NCBI GenBank assembly: GCA_965204835.1
Contig: OZ242017.1
Span: forward strand, 1,488,001-1,552,000
DNA from: VXMT01 sp965204835
GTDB lineage: Bacteria; Chloroflexota; Dehalococcoidia; UBA2979
DNA length: 64,000 nucleotides
Direction of reading: 5' to 3'
Both the position numbers and the translations under genes were made by a program. Below, in pieces: positions 41,119 through 49,489 of the stretch; position 1 is the first letter of the stretch, and each line of letters starts with the position of its first letter. The notes beneath the pieces are model-generated. The model ran no database searches and had not been told where the DNA came from. It saw nothing but the letters and a program-made list of their open reading frames with translations.

Positions 41119-41931
41119 CTAGCTGCGGGCGCGCGGCGCGCGCAGCGCGAAGCGCCCCGGATCCTGCAACCACGGCCGATTCGCGAACTGCGCGCGCAGC
41201 GCGGAGGCGAGCTCGCGCAACACGTCGGGTCCGGCGAGGGCGGCACGGCGCCGCGCGTCTTCGTCGCCGGTCAGGCTGTCCAGCCACGGCCGCAGCCAGC
41301 GGCTGCGCTGCGTGGCGCGTGCGGCCGGGTAGAGCCACTCGGCCGGCGGGTAGCTGCCCTCGTCGAGCAGGCAGGCGAGGCGCGCGACGGCAGCGGCAGC
41401 CTCGCCCACGGCGATCAGCGCCTCCGGCTCCGCGAACGGCAGCGCGTCGAGTGCGGCGAACGCCTGCAGGTACAGCGCGCGGGCCGCGCGTTCCAGCGCA
41501 TCGACCTCCAGCCGGGCAGCCGCCGACGCGGTCGCATCGTGGCGGCCCCGCGGGTCGTGGAGCACCTCGGCGTGGCGGAGCGTCCACCGCGCCTCGAAGG
41601 CGCGGCGCGTGGAGGCGTCGAGGAGTGCCGCGCAGCCCTCGGTGGTCAGGACCGTGAGCTCGGCGTCGTCGTCGCGCACGCGTCGCAGGCCGTCGCGCAT
41701 GAGCGGGCTCAGCCACGGCTCGGGCAGCGTGCGCGCGTCGGCGGCGTCGACGAGCAGCCAGTACGCGGGCGTGAGGTCGCCGGCACGCGACGCGTCCACC
41801 CAGTCGGCGAGCGGGGGGCGGACGAGGAGCAGCGTGAGGTCCCGCTCCAGCTCGTCCCACGGCGGCTCGTCGAGGATTGCGGGGTGCGGGTCCACCCCGG
41901 GCGGACGCGGCTCGACGTCCTCGGTGGTCAC
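41119..41931 (-). CDS. hypothetical protein resembling a nucleotidyltransferase C-terminal helical domain
   Basis: A 270-residue, mostly helical protein. It has RWTLRHAEVLHDPRGR near residue 125 and a bundle ending in LLDEGSYPPAEWLYPAAR near 205, a layout like the C-terminal helical part of DUF4037 nucleotidyltransferases. The catalytic G-S-x-x-x-G-D motif of the transferase domain is not seen, so enzymatic activity is unlikely to be nucleotidyl transfer by itself. GTG 41931 overlaps the flavodoxin stop (GTGA), so the two are cotranslated. Function unknown. Confidence 0.55.
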   Translation of the reverse strand: MTTEDVEPRPPGVDPHPAILDEPPWDELERDLTLLLVRPPLADWVDASRAGDLTPAYWLLVDAADARTLPEPWLSPLMRDGLRRVRDDDAELTVLTTEGCAALLDASTRRAFEARWTLRHAEVLHDPRGRHDATASAAARLEVDALERAARALYLQAFAALDALPFAEPEALIAVGEAAAAVARLACLLDEGSYPPAEWLYPAARATQRSRWLRPWLDSLTGDEDARRRAALAGPDVLRELASALRAQFANRPWLQDPGRFALRAPRARS

Positions 41932-42440
41932 GACGCGTCGGCTTCGAGCCGCACGGCGAGGGTTGCGACGCGCCATCCGAGGGTGCGCGCCTGCTCGCGG
42001 TCGTCGTTGGTGAGTTCGCCGGCGGCCGTGGCGCCATAGAAGGAGCCGGAGCGGCGCATCCGCTCGGTCCACTGCAGGCCGACGAAGATCATGCCGTGCC
42101 CGACGAGCAGGTGCAGGATCTGCTGCAGGGTCACCTCGAGCCCGCCGCGCGGCGACCAGCCCGCGGCGAAGGCGCCGCCCGGCTTGCCTGCCAGGTCGCC
42201 GCTCTCCCACAGGTCGCCGGACTCGTCCAGCCAGCTCTTGAGCCGGCCGGTCACGCCCGTCCAGTTGGGCGAGCCGACGATGAGCGCGTCCGCCTCCAGC
42301 AGCTCGTCCTGGTCCGCGTCCTCGACGTCGAGCAGCACCGGGGTGGCGCCGCGCACCAGCGCGACGCCCACGCCGACGTGCTGGGCGAGCCCGCGGATCA
42401 GGCCGGCCCGGCCGTCGTAGACCACCAGTACGCGCGCCAC
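41928..42440 (-). CDS. flavodoxin-like NAD(P)H:quinone oxidoreductase
   Basis: A 170-residue flavodoxin-fold protein. It opens ARVLVVYDGRAGL, where the usual FMN phosphate loop Ser/Thr-rich segment is poor. SPNWTGVTGRLKSW near 58 and FAAGWSPRGGLEVTL near 92 are the other FMN-contacting loops of WrbA-like proteins. It may reduce quinones by two electrons. It shares a 4-nt overlap with the downstream hypothetical gene, and follows the small membrane protein by 27 nt. GTG 42440 is the start. Confidence 0.75.
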   Translation of the reverse strand: MARVLVVYDGRAGLIRGLAQHVGVGVALVRGATPVLLDVEDADQDELLEADALIVGSPNWTGVTGRLKSWLDESGDLWESGDLAGKPGGAFAAGWSPRGGLEVTLQQILHLLVGHGMIFVGLQWTERMRRSGSFYGATAAGELTNDDREQARTLGWRVATLAVRLEADAS

Positions 42441-42467
42441 GGTGCGACCGGGCCCCGGTCGCCGCGG

Positions 42468-42737
42468 CTAGCCGTCGGTCCCGGTGTGCTCGGTGACGAC
42501 GCGGCGGAAGTGGGTCACGCGCTCGTCGTCCTCGTCGATGACCAGCTCCTCGTCCTCGACGGTCTCGCGCAGCCAGGTGATGACCGCGGCTGCGCCGCCG
42601 TAGGCGACGAACCACTCCAGGCCCTGGAGCAGGGCGAGCAGGCCGACGCGTTCGCTGCCGCGGTAGCGCACCGTGCCCCATGCGATACCGCCCGCGAGTG
42701 CGGCGAGGGCGAATCCGAGTTGCTGCTTGTCGCTCAT
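42468..42737 (-). CDS. small two-helix membrane protein
   Basis: An 89-residue protein with two hydrophobic stretches (about 8-22 and 33-56) and an acidic C-terminal tail (EDEELVIDEDDERV) that would be cytoplasmic. No family is recognised. ATG 42737 follows AAGGAGG by 6 nt, and a TACGAT -10 box lies at 42781-42776, giving a leader of about 30 nt. It heads a three-gene set with the flavodoxin and the hypothetical protein. Confidence 0.6.
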   Translation of the reverse strand: MSDKQQLGFALAALAGGIAWGTVRYRGSERVGLLALLQGLEWFVAYGGAAAVITWLRETVEDEELVIDEDDERVTHFRRVVTEHTGTDG

Positions 42738-42984
42738 CGCGCGCCTCCTTCGTGTGTTCGGTGGGTCTCGGCATCATCGTACGTGGCGAGGGCGCGCGCG
42801 GCATAGCGCCTGGTCATGGGATCGGGGAGGGGATAGGGGCAGCGGTTCCCGTCCGCCGGTGGCGTGTCGCCCATGGTTCTGACACACTGCGCCGGACATC
42901 GGGAACCGTATAGGCGCGGGGTGGCGTATCCTGCGCGTCGGCGCGCGTCCGAAGACGTGTGTCGCAGTCGGGAAGGGGAAGCGT

Positions 42985-43878
42985 TTGCAGGCACTAACGG
43001 TGGAACGCCCCGCGACGATCCAGGAGGCGGTGCAGCTGCTCAACGACGGCGGCGACACTGCGAAGGTGCTGGCCGGCGGAACGGACGTGATCGTCATCGC
43101 GCGTTCCCGGCGCCGCACCATTGACCTGCTGGTCGACGTCAAGCGGATTCCAGAACTGACGGCCATCGAGTGGGACCCGGGTTCGGGCCTCACCATCGGC
43201 GCCGCAACGCCGTGCTACGAGCTCTACGGCGACGCGGACATCAACGCGAACTACCCGGCCATCATCGACTCCGCGTCGCTGATCGGCGGGACGGGCATCC
43301 AGGGCCGCGCGAGCTTCGGCGGCAACCTCTGCAACTCCTCGCCCTCGGGCGACACGATCCCGACACAGATCGTGCTCGAGGCGGTCGCGAACATCGTCGG
43401 CCCCGGCGGTGAGCGGCAGGTGCCCGTGGAAGACTTCTGCACGGGCCCGGGCCAGAACGTGCTGGAGCAGGGCGAGTTCCTGGTCTCGCTGCACTTCCCT
43501 GTGCCGGAAGACGGCGGCGGTGCGCGCTTCCTGCGCTTCATCCCGCGCAACGAGATGGACATCGCGGTCTGCAACGCGGCCTCGGCCGTGAAGATGGACG
43601 GCGACACCGTGCGCTGGGCGCGTGTCTCCCTCGGCGCCGTCGCGCCCGTGCCCCTGCTCGTGCAGGGCGCAGCCGACGCGCTCGTGGGCAACCCGCTCAA
43701 CGACGAGACGATCGCGGCCGCGGCCGAGGCCTCGCGCGAGGCTGCCAGCCCGATCGACGACATGCGCGGTTCGATCCGGCAGCGCAAGCACCTCTCCGCG
43801 GTGCTGACGACGCGCACGCTGGAGCAGGCCGGTGCACGTGCACGTGGGGAGCACATCCCCTCGGTTGGAGGGCACTAA
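42985..43878 (+). CDS. FAD subunit of a second Mo-hydroxylase locus
   Basis: A 297-residue medium subunit related to CoxM. FAD loops are KVLAGGTDVIVIAR near residue 31 and GRASFGGNLCNSSPSGDT near 109, the latter with the Cys/Ser pattern seen in xanthine-dehydrogenase FAD subunits. TTG 42985 follows a purine-rich Shine-Dalgarno (GGAAGGGG). Next gene begins 2 nt after the stop. A TATCCT -10 candidate is at 42927-42932. Confidence 0.88.
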   Translation: MQALTVERPATIQEAVQLLNDGGDTAKVLAGGTDVIVIARSRRRTIDLLVDVKRIPELTAIEWDPGSGLTIGAATPCYELYGDADINANYPAIIDSASLIGGTGIQGRASFGGNLCNSSPSGDTIPTQIVLEAVANIVGPGGERQVPVEDFCTGPGQNVLEQGEFLVSLHFPVPEDGGGARFLRFIPRNEMDIAVCNAASAVKMDGDTVRWARVSLGAVAPVPLLVQGAADALVGNPLNDETIAAAAEASREAASPIDDMRGSIRQRKHLSAVLTTRTLEQAGARARGEHIPSVGGH

Positions 43879-43879
43879 G

Positions 43880-44350
43880 TTGGCCAACCAGATCATCTCC
43901 GCCAACATCAACGGTGAGCCCCTGGAGTTCCTTGCCGACACCCGCGACAGCCTCCTCGAGGCGCTGCGCGAGCGCATCGGCCTGACGGGGACCAAGGAAG
44001 GCTGTAACGACGGCAACTGCGGCGCGTGCTCGGTCATCATGGACGGCCGGCTCGTGAACTCCTGCCTCGTCATGGCCGCCGAGGCCGACGGCGCGGACGT
44101 CACGACCGTCGAGGGCCTGGCCACCGAGGACGGGCTGATCCCGCTGCAGCAGACCTTCCTGGAGGAGGCGGCCCTGCAGTGCGGCATCTGCACGCCGGGC
44201 TTCCTCGTCGCCTCCAAGGCGCTGCTCGACGCCAACCCGAACCCGACGGAGTTCGAGGCGCGGTACTGGCTCGCCGGCAACCTCTGCCGGTGCACGGGCT
44301 ACGACAAGATCATCCGCGCGGTCCTCAGGGCCGCTGAAGCCGAGGCCTAG
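43880..44350 (+). CDS. 2Fe-2S small subunit of the second Mo-hydroxylase locus
   Basis: A 156-residue subunit with two 2Fe-2S clusters: CNDGNCGAC plus a later Cys (NSC), and LQCGICTPG with NLCRCTGY. It links the two large subunits downstream to the FAD subunit. TTG 43880 is 7 nt after GGAGGG, so it starts almost at the stop of the previous gene. All cluster ligands are present. Confidence 0.92.
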   Translation: MANQIISANINGEPLEFLADTRDSLLEALRERIGLTGTKEGCNDGNCGACSVIMDGRLVNSCLVMAAEADGADVTTVEGLATEDGLIPLQQTFLEEAALQCGICTPGFLVASKALLDANPNPTEFEARYWLAGNLCRCTGYDKIIRAVLRAAEAEA

Positions 44351-44418
44351 GCCTCGCATCAGACGGCCGCCGCGAGGCGGTCGTCTGGCATCCAGCCACA
44401 CGCACGAAGGAGAACTGA

Positions 44419-46707
44419 GTGGTCACCACTGACAAGCCCGAGTACAAGGTCGTCGGGACGCGCCCGATCCGCCCGGACGGCGCCGACAAGGTCACCGGCC
44501 GCGCCGAGTACGGGGGCGACTACCACGCCGCGAACCTGCTCTTCGGCCAGGTGCTGCGCAGCCCGCACGCCCACGCCATCATCAAGAGCATCGACACCTC
44601 GAAGGCCGAGGCCCTCGAGGGCGTCAAGTCCGTGATCACCAACGCCGACTTCCCGCAGCCCACCGACGAGCTTGTCGACATGGGCGAGGGCGCGGCGACG
44701 AGCGCCCGCTGGCTGCTCGAGAACGTGCTCGCCGGCGACAAGGTGCTCTACCGCGGTCACGCGGTCGCCGCCGTCGCGGCGACGGACGCGCACATCGCCG
44801 AGGACGCGCTCGACCTCATCGAGGTGGAGTACGAGGTACTCGAGCCGGTGCTCGACGTGATCGAGGCGATGGACGACAACGCCCCGCTGCTGCACGGCTT
44901 CCTGCGCACGCAGGAGGTCGCCGGCATGTTCGACCCGCCGGGCGACCTGGGCGAGCAGCCCACGAACGTCGCCAAGCACGCGCGGTTCGAGGCGGGCGAC
45001 CTCGACGCCGGCTTCGCCGAGGCCGACATCGTGATCGAGCGCGAGTTCCGCACCTCGATGGCCCACCAGGGCTACATCGAGCCGCACAACGGCAGCGCCT
45101 TCTACAACCGCGACGGCCACCTCACGGTGTGGACGAGCACGCAGGGCTCGTTCGGCATCCGCGAGATGTGCGCGACGCTGATGGACATGCCGCTGTCGAG
45201 CGTGACCTGCGTGCCGATGGAGATCGGCGGCGGCTTCGGCGGGAAGATCCCCGTCTACCTCGAGCCCCTCGCCGCGCTCATGTCGAAGCAGACCGGGCGC
45301 CCGGTCAAGCTGATCATGACCCGCCAGGCGGTGCTGGAGGCGACCGGGCCGACGTCCGGTACGGTCCTCCGCGCCAAGATCGGCGCGAAGAACGACGGCA
45401 CGCTGGTCGCCGCCGACGTGTGGATGGCCTTCGAGGCCGGGGCGTACCCGGGCTCGCCGTTCACCGCCGGCATGATGTGCGCGCTCGCGCCGTACGAGAT
45501 CCCGAACGCCGTGGTCGAGGGCTACGACGTGGTGGTCAACAAGCCCAAGGTCTCGGCCTACCGCGCGCCCGGCGCGCCGCAGGCCGAGTTCGCCGTCGAG
45601 GCAGTCATCGACGAGATCGCTGAGCGGCTCGAGATGGACCCGATGGACATGCGGCGCAAGAACGCCACGAAGGAAGGCTCGCGCCGCGTCGACGGCGCCG
45701 TCTTCGGCGTCATCGGCAACGAAGAGGTCATGGACGTGGTCGCCAACAGCGACCACTACCGCTCCGAGCTGCAGGGTGAGAACCGTGGCCGCGGCGTGGC
45801 CATGGGCTTCTGGTTCAACGTCGGGTTCGAGTCGAGCGCCTACGCCAACGTGAACCCGGACGGCACGGTCAGTCTCGTGCTCGGCTCGGTCGACATCGGC
45901 GGCTCGCGCGCTTCGCTCTCGATGCAGATGGCGGAGTCGCTGGGCATCGACGGCGACAGCGTGAAGCCGCATGTGGTCGACACCGACTCGATCGGCTTCA
46001 CGGGCGTCACCGGCGGCAGCCGCACGACGTTCGCCGGCGGCTGGGCCTGCCACGAGGCCGCCATGGACATCCGCACCCAGATGGAGGAGCGGGCCGCCCA
46101 GATCTGGGAGGTCGACCGCGACTCCGTCGCCTACGGTGACGACGGCGTCATCCGGGGCCCCGGGGACGACCAGAGCTTCACGTTCGCCGAGCTGGCCGCA
46201 CAGCTGCCGATGACCGGCGGGCTGATCCAGGGCCAGGCGGACGTCTCGCCGCTGGAGTCCGGCCCCGCTTTCGCCGGCCACATCGTGGACGTCGAGGTGG
46301 ACCCGGAGACCGGCAAGGTCGACGTGCTCCGCTACACGGCGGTCCAGGACGCCGGCACGGCCGTGCACCCCTCGTACGTCGAGGGCCAGATGCAGGGCGG
46401 CGTCGCGCAGGGCGTCGGCATGGCGCTGACCGAGGAGTACTTCTACTCCGAGGACGGCACGATGCTGAACTCGAGCCTGCTCGACTACCGCATGCCGACG
46501 GCGCTCGACCTGCCGATGATCGAGACGGAGATCGTCGAGGTGCCGAACCCCGGCTCCCCGTACGGCGTCCGCGGCGTCGGCGAGGTGCCGATCGTGCCGC
46601 CGCTCGCGGCGGTCGCGAACGCGGTCTCGGCCGCGCTCGGCCAGCGCATGACCACGCTGCCGCTCACGCCGCGGCAGATCCTCGAGGAGACGGTCCTGGA
46701 GGAGTAG
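44419..46707 (+). CDS. Mo-hydroxylase large subunit, paralogue 1 (xanthine-dehydrogenase family)
   Basis: A 762-residue molybdopterin subunit. It shows PDGADKVTGRAEY near 18, the glycine loop IGGGFGGKIPVY near 275, the loop SAYRAPGAPQAE near 380, and GVRGVGEVPIVPPL near 715 carrying the catalytic Glu. The loop with Ala-Pro-Gly-Ala-Pro-Gln is not that of CO dehydrogenase and fits aromatic or N-heterocycle hydroxylases; substrate unknown. GTG 44419 has AAGGAG 7 nt upstream. A closely related copy follows. Confidence 0.88.
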   Translation: MVTTDKPEYKVVGTRPIRPDGADKVTGRAEYGGDYHAANLLFGQVLRSPHAHAIIKSIDTSKAEALEGVKSVITNADFPQPTDELVDMGEGAATSARWLLENVLAGDKVLYRGHAVAAVAATDAHIAEDALDLIEVEYEVLEPVLDVIEAMDDNAPLLHGFLRTQEVAGMFDPPGDLGEQPTNVAKHARFEAGDLDAGFAEADIVIEREFRTSMAHQGYIEPHNGSAFYNRDGHLTVWTSTQGSFGIREMCATLMDMPLSSVTCVPMEIGGGFGGKIPVYLEPLAALMSKQTGRPVKLIMTRQAVLEATGPTSGTVLRAKIGAKNDGTLVAADVWMAFEAGAYPGSPFTAGMMCALAPYEIPNAVVEGYDVVVNKPKVSAYRAPGAPQAEFAVEAVIDEIAERLEMDPMDMRRKNATKEGSRRVDGAVFGVIGNEEVMDVVANSDHYRSELQGENRGRGVAMGFWFNVGFESSAYANVNPDGTVSLVLGSVDIGGSRASLSMQMAESLGIDGDSVKPHVVDTDSIGFTGVTGGSRTTFAGGWACHEAAMDIRTQMEERAAQIWEVDRDSVAYGDDGVIRGPGDDQSFTFAELAAQLPMTGGLIQGQADVSPLESGPAFAGHIVDVEVDPETGKVDVLRYTAVQDAGTAVHPSYVEGQMQGGVAQGVGMALTEEYFYSEDGTMLNSSLLDYRMPTALDLPMIETEIVEVPNPGSPYGVRGVGEVPIVPPLAAVANAVSAALGQRMTTLPLTPRQILEETVLEE

Positions 46708-46738
46708 CACTTCGCGCGTGAGCGCGAGCGACTACGAA

Positions 46739-46768
46739 CACTGGCGGCGCCAACCGGCGCCGCCAGTG
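46739..46768. terminator. perfect 13-bp hairpin between the two large-subunit genes
   Basis: CACTGGCGGCGCC and GGCGCCGCCAGTG form a perfect 13-bp stem with loop AACC (46752-46755). It follows paralogue 1 by about 30 nt and precedes the promoter of paralogue 2. No T-run follows, so it could stop transcription weakly or stabilise the upstream mRNA. Confidence 0.5.
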
Positions 46769-46834
46769 CTGTGTCCGGGGCCCTTGCGGCGTCGCCACGC
46801 GGCACGCGAGGCGAGCACGGTCGGCCCTGCGGTA

Positions 46835-46840
46835 TACAAT
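46835..46840 (+). promoter_or_regulatory. -10 box (TACAAT) for paralogue 2
   Basis: TACAAT (within TATACAAT) lies 40 nt before GTG 46880. Unlike the leaderless genes, this one has a leader with a good Shine-Dalgarno (GGGAGG), so paralogue 2 can be transcribed separately. Confidence 0.5.
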
Positions 46841-46879
46841 CGCGACGAAACCGCTCCGCCGCGTCCAGGGAGGTCCGCC

Positions 46880-49174
46880 GTGGTCACCACCGAGAAGCCC
46901 GAGTACCGCGTCGTCGGAACGAGGCCGCTCCGCCCGGACGGCGCCGACAAGGTGACCGGACGCGCGCAGTACGGCGTCGACGTCTCGCTGCCCGGCATGC
47001 TCTACGGCCGCGTGCTGCGCAGCCCCCACGCGCACGCCCGCATCCTCAGCGTCGACACCTCGAAGGCCGAGGCGCTCGACGGCGTCCGCGCCGTCGCCAC
47101 CTTCGGCGACCTGCCGATCGACGACGAGGAGACCGTCGTCGACATCGGCGAGGGCGCGGCCGAGGGGCGCTGGATGGCGCGGCTCGTCTTCGCCGACGAC
47201 AAGGCGCTCTTCAAGGGCCACGCAGTCGCGGCCGTCTGCGCCACCGACCCCCACATCGCCGAGGACGCCCTCGAGCTGATCGAGGTCGAGTACGAGCCGC
47301 TGCCGGTCGTCCTCGACGCGCGCGAGTCCATGGACGAGAACGCGCCGCTGCTGCACCCGGACCTGCTCACCGAGGAGGTCGCCGGCTTCGGCGTCGGCGA
47401 CGTCTCCACGGCGCGGCCGTCGAACGTCGGCAAGCACTGCGAGTTCGCGATCGGCGACGTCGACGCCGGGTTCGAGGAGGCCGAGATCATCCTCGAGCGC
47501 GAGTTCGAGACCTCGGCGTACCACCAGGGCTACATCGAGGCGCAGAACGGCGCGGCGATGTGGAACCCGGACGGCGAGCTGACCGTGTGGGTGAGCAGCC
47601 AGGGCCCGTTCGTGGTGCGCGCACAGCTCGCGCAGCTGCTCGACATGCCGCTCAGCAAGGTGAAGGTCGTGCCAATGGAGATCGGCGGCGGCTTCGGCGG
47701 CAAGATCCCCGTCTACATGGAGCCGATGGCCGCCATCATGTCGAAGAAGACCGGCCGTCCGGTCAAGATGTACATGACGCGCCAGGAGGTCCTCGAGTCC
47801 ACCGGCCCCACGCCCGGCTCGTGGGTGCGCGCGAAGATCGGCGCGAAGCGTGACGGCACGCTCGTCGCGGCCGACGTGGCGCTGGCGTTCGAGTCGGGCG
47901 GGTTCCCGGGCTCGGCATTCGTGGCCGGCGCGCGCTGCGCGCTCGGGCCGTACGACATCCCGAACATGCACGTCGAGGGCTGGGACGTCGTCGTCAACAA
48001 GCCGAAGGTCGCCGCGTACCGCGCGCCGGGCGCCCCGCAGACGGAGTTCGCCGTCGAGTCGCTGATGGACGAGCTCGCCGAGGTGCTCGAGCGCGACCCG
48101 ATGGAGCTGCGCTACCAGAACGCCGCGGCCCAGGGCACACGTCTCGTGGACGGCACCGCCCTCGGCGTGGTCGGCAACACGCAGGTCATGGATGCGATCA
48201 CGCAGAGCGACCACTACCGCTCCGAGCTGCAGGGCGAGAACCGCGGCCGCGGCGTCGCGATGGGGTTCTGGGGCAACGGCGGCATGGAGACGAGCGCGCT
48301 CGCGAACGTCAACGCCGACGGCACCGTGAGCCTCGTCGTGGGCACCGTCGACATCGGCGGCCTGCGCGCGACGCACGCGATGCAGCTCGCCGAGACACTC
48401 GGCCTCTCGTACGAGGAGGTGCACCCGAAGGTCGTCGACACCGACAGCGTCGGTATGACCTCGGTCACCGGCGGCAGCCGCAGCACGTTCGCCGGTGGCT
48501 GGGCGATGCACGAGGTCGGCATGGACCTCCGCCGCCAGCTCGAGGCGCGCGCCGCGCAGATCTGGGAGGTCGACGCCGACGACGTGACCTACGGCGACGA
48601 CGCCGTGATCCGCGGCCCCGCCGACGGCGACGAAGCGCGCAGCATGACGTTCGGCGAGCTGGCCGCCCAGCTCGCGCTGACCGGCGGGATGATCCAGGGC
48701 AGCGCCTCGGTGCGGCCGGAGACCGTCGGGCCGACATTCGCGGGGCACATCGTGGACGTCGAGGTGGACCCGGAGACCGGCAAGGTCGACGTGCTCCGCT
48801 ACACCGCCGTGCAGGACGTCGGTACCGCCATCCACCCCTCGTACGTCGAGGGGCAGATCCAGGGCGGCGCGCTGCAGGGCGTCGGCATGGCGCTGACCGA
48901 GGAGTACTTCTACGACGACGACGGCGTGATGCGGAACTCGAGCCTGCTCGACTACCGCATGCCCACGGCGCTCGACACGCCGATGATCGACGCAGTGCTC
49001 GTCGAGGTGCCGAACCCCGGCCACCCCTACGGGGTGCGAGGGGTCGGCGAGGTGCCGATCGTGCCGCCGCTGGCGGCCGTCGCGAACGCGATCCACGATG
49101 CGGTGGGCGTGCGCATGGCAAAGCTGCCGGCCACGCCGCGCGCAATCCTCGAGGAGCTGGAGCCGGACGCCTAG
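46880..49174 (+). CDS. Mo-hydroxylase large subunit, paralogue 2
   Basis: A 764-residue protein clearly related to paralogue 1 along its whole length. It keeps PDGADKVTGRAQY, IGGGFGGKIPVY, AAYRAPGAPQTE near 380 and GVRGVGEVPIVPPL. It differs mainly in the N-terminal 150 residues and in a loop near residue 515. The start is GTG 46880, 7 nt after GGGAGG; the longer frame to 46718 runs through the promoter. It has no FAD or Fe-S subunit of its own nearby, so it probably shares those of the upstream genes, or uses them from another locus. Confidence 0.88.
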   Translation: MVTTEKPEYRVVGTRPLRPDGADKVTGRAQYGVDVSLPGMLYGRVLRSPHAHARILSVDTSKAEALDGVRAVATFGDLPIDDEETVVDIGEGAAEGRWMARLVFADDKALFKGHAVAAVCATDPHIAEDALELIEVEYEPLPVVLDARESMDENAPLLHPDLLTEEVAGFGVGDVSTARPSNVGKHCEFAIGDVDAGFEEAEIILEREFETSAYHQGYIEAQNGAAMWNPDGELTVWVSSQGPFVVRAQLAQLLDMPLSKVKVVPMEIGGGFGGKIPVYMEPMAAIMSKKTGRPVKMYMTRQEVLESTGPTPGSWVRAKIGAKRDGTLVAADVALAFESGGFPGSAFVAGARCALGPYDIPNMHVEGWDVVVNKPKVAAYRAPGAPQTEFAVESLMDELAEVLERDPMELRYQNAAAQGTRLVDGTALGVVGNTQVMDAITQSDHYRSELQGENRGRGVAMGFWGNGGMETSALANVNADGTVSLVVGTVDIGGLRATHAMQLAETLGLSYEEVHPKVVDTDSVGMTSVTGGSRSTFAGGWAMHEVGMDLRRQLEARAAQIWEVDADDVTYGDDAVIRGPADGDEARSMTFGELAAQLALTGGMIQGSASVRPETVGPTFAGHIVDVEVDPETGKVDVLRYTAVQDVGTAIHPSYVEGQIQGGALQGVGMALTEEYFYDDDGVMRNSSLLDYRMPTALDTPMIDAVLVEVPNPGHPYGVRGVGEVPIVPPLAAVANAIHDAVGVRMAKLPATPRAILEELEPDA

Positions 49175-49204
49175 CGTCCGCGAATCTGGGCCGGGAGGCA
49201 GGAG

Positions 49205-49468
49205 ATGGCGAAAGTCTTCGTACCCGCGCTGATGCGCAAGCTGTCCAACGAGGAGCCGGTGGTCGACATACCCGGGAACACGCTGCGCGAGGTGGTCAAC
49301 AACCTCGACGACGCGTACCCGGGGATGAAGGACCTGATCATCGAGAACGGCCGCGTGCGGCCTGGCCTCGCGCTCGCCGTCGACGGCGTCATGTCGGCGA
49401 CGGGGCTGATGGCGAAGGTGCCCGAGGACGGCGAGGTGCACATCCTCCCCGCCATCGGCGGCGGGTAG
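49205..49468 (+). CDS. MoaD/ThiS-like sulfur carrier
   Basis: An 87-residue ubiquitin-fold protein ending in LPAIGGG, with the terminal Gly-Gly needed for adenylation and thiocarboxylation. The N-terminal strands (KVFVPALMRKLS, VVDIPGNTLREVVNNL) are those of MoaD. It would donate sulfur for molybdopterin, which suits its place behind two Mo-enzyme large subunits, although ThiS-like or protein-conjugation roles cannot be excluded. ATG 49205 follows GGGAGGCAGGAG. Confidence 0.82.
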   Translation: MAKVFVPALMRKLSNEEPVVDIPGNTLREVVNNLDDAYPGMKDLIIENGRVRPGLALAVDGVMSATGLMAKVPEDGEVHILPAIGGG

Positions 49469-49489
49469 GCCACAAGCGCGCTCGTCCCG

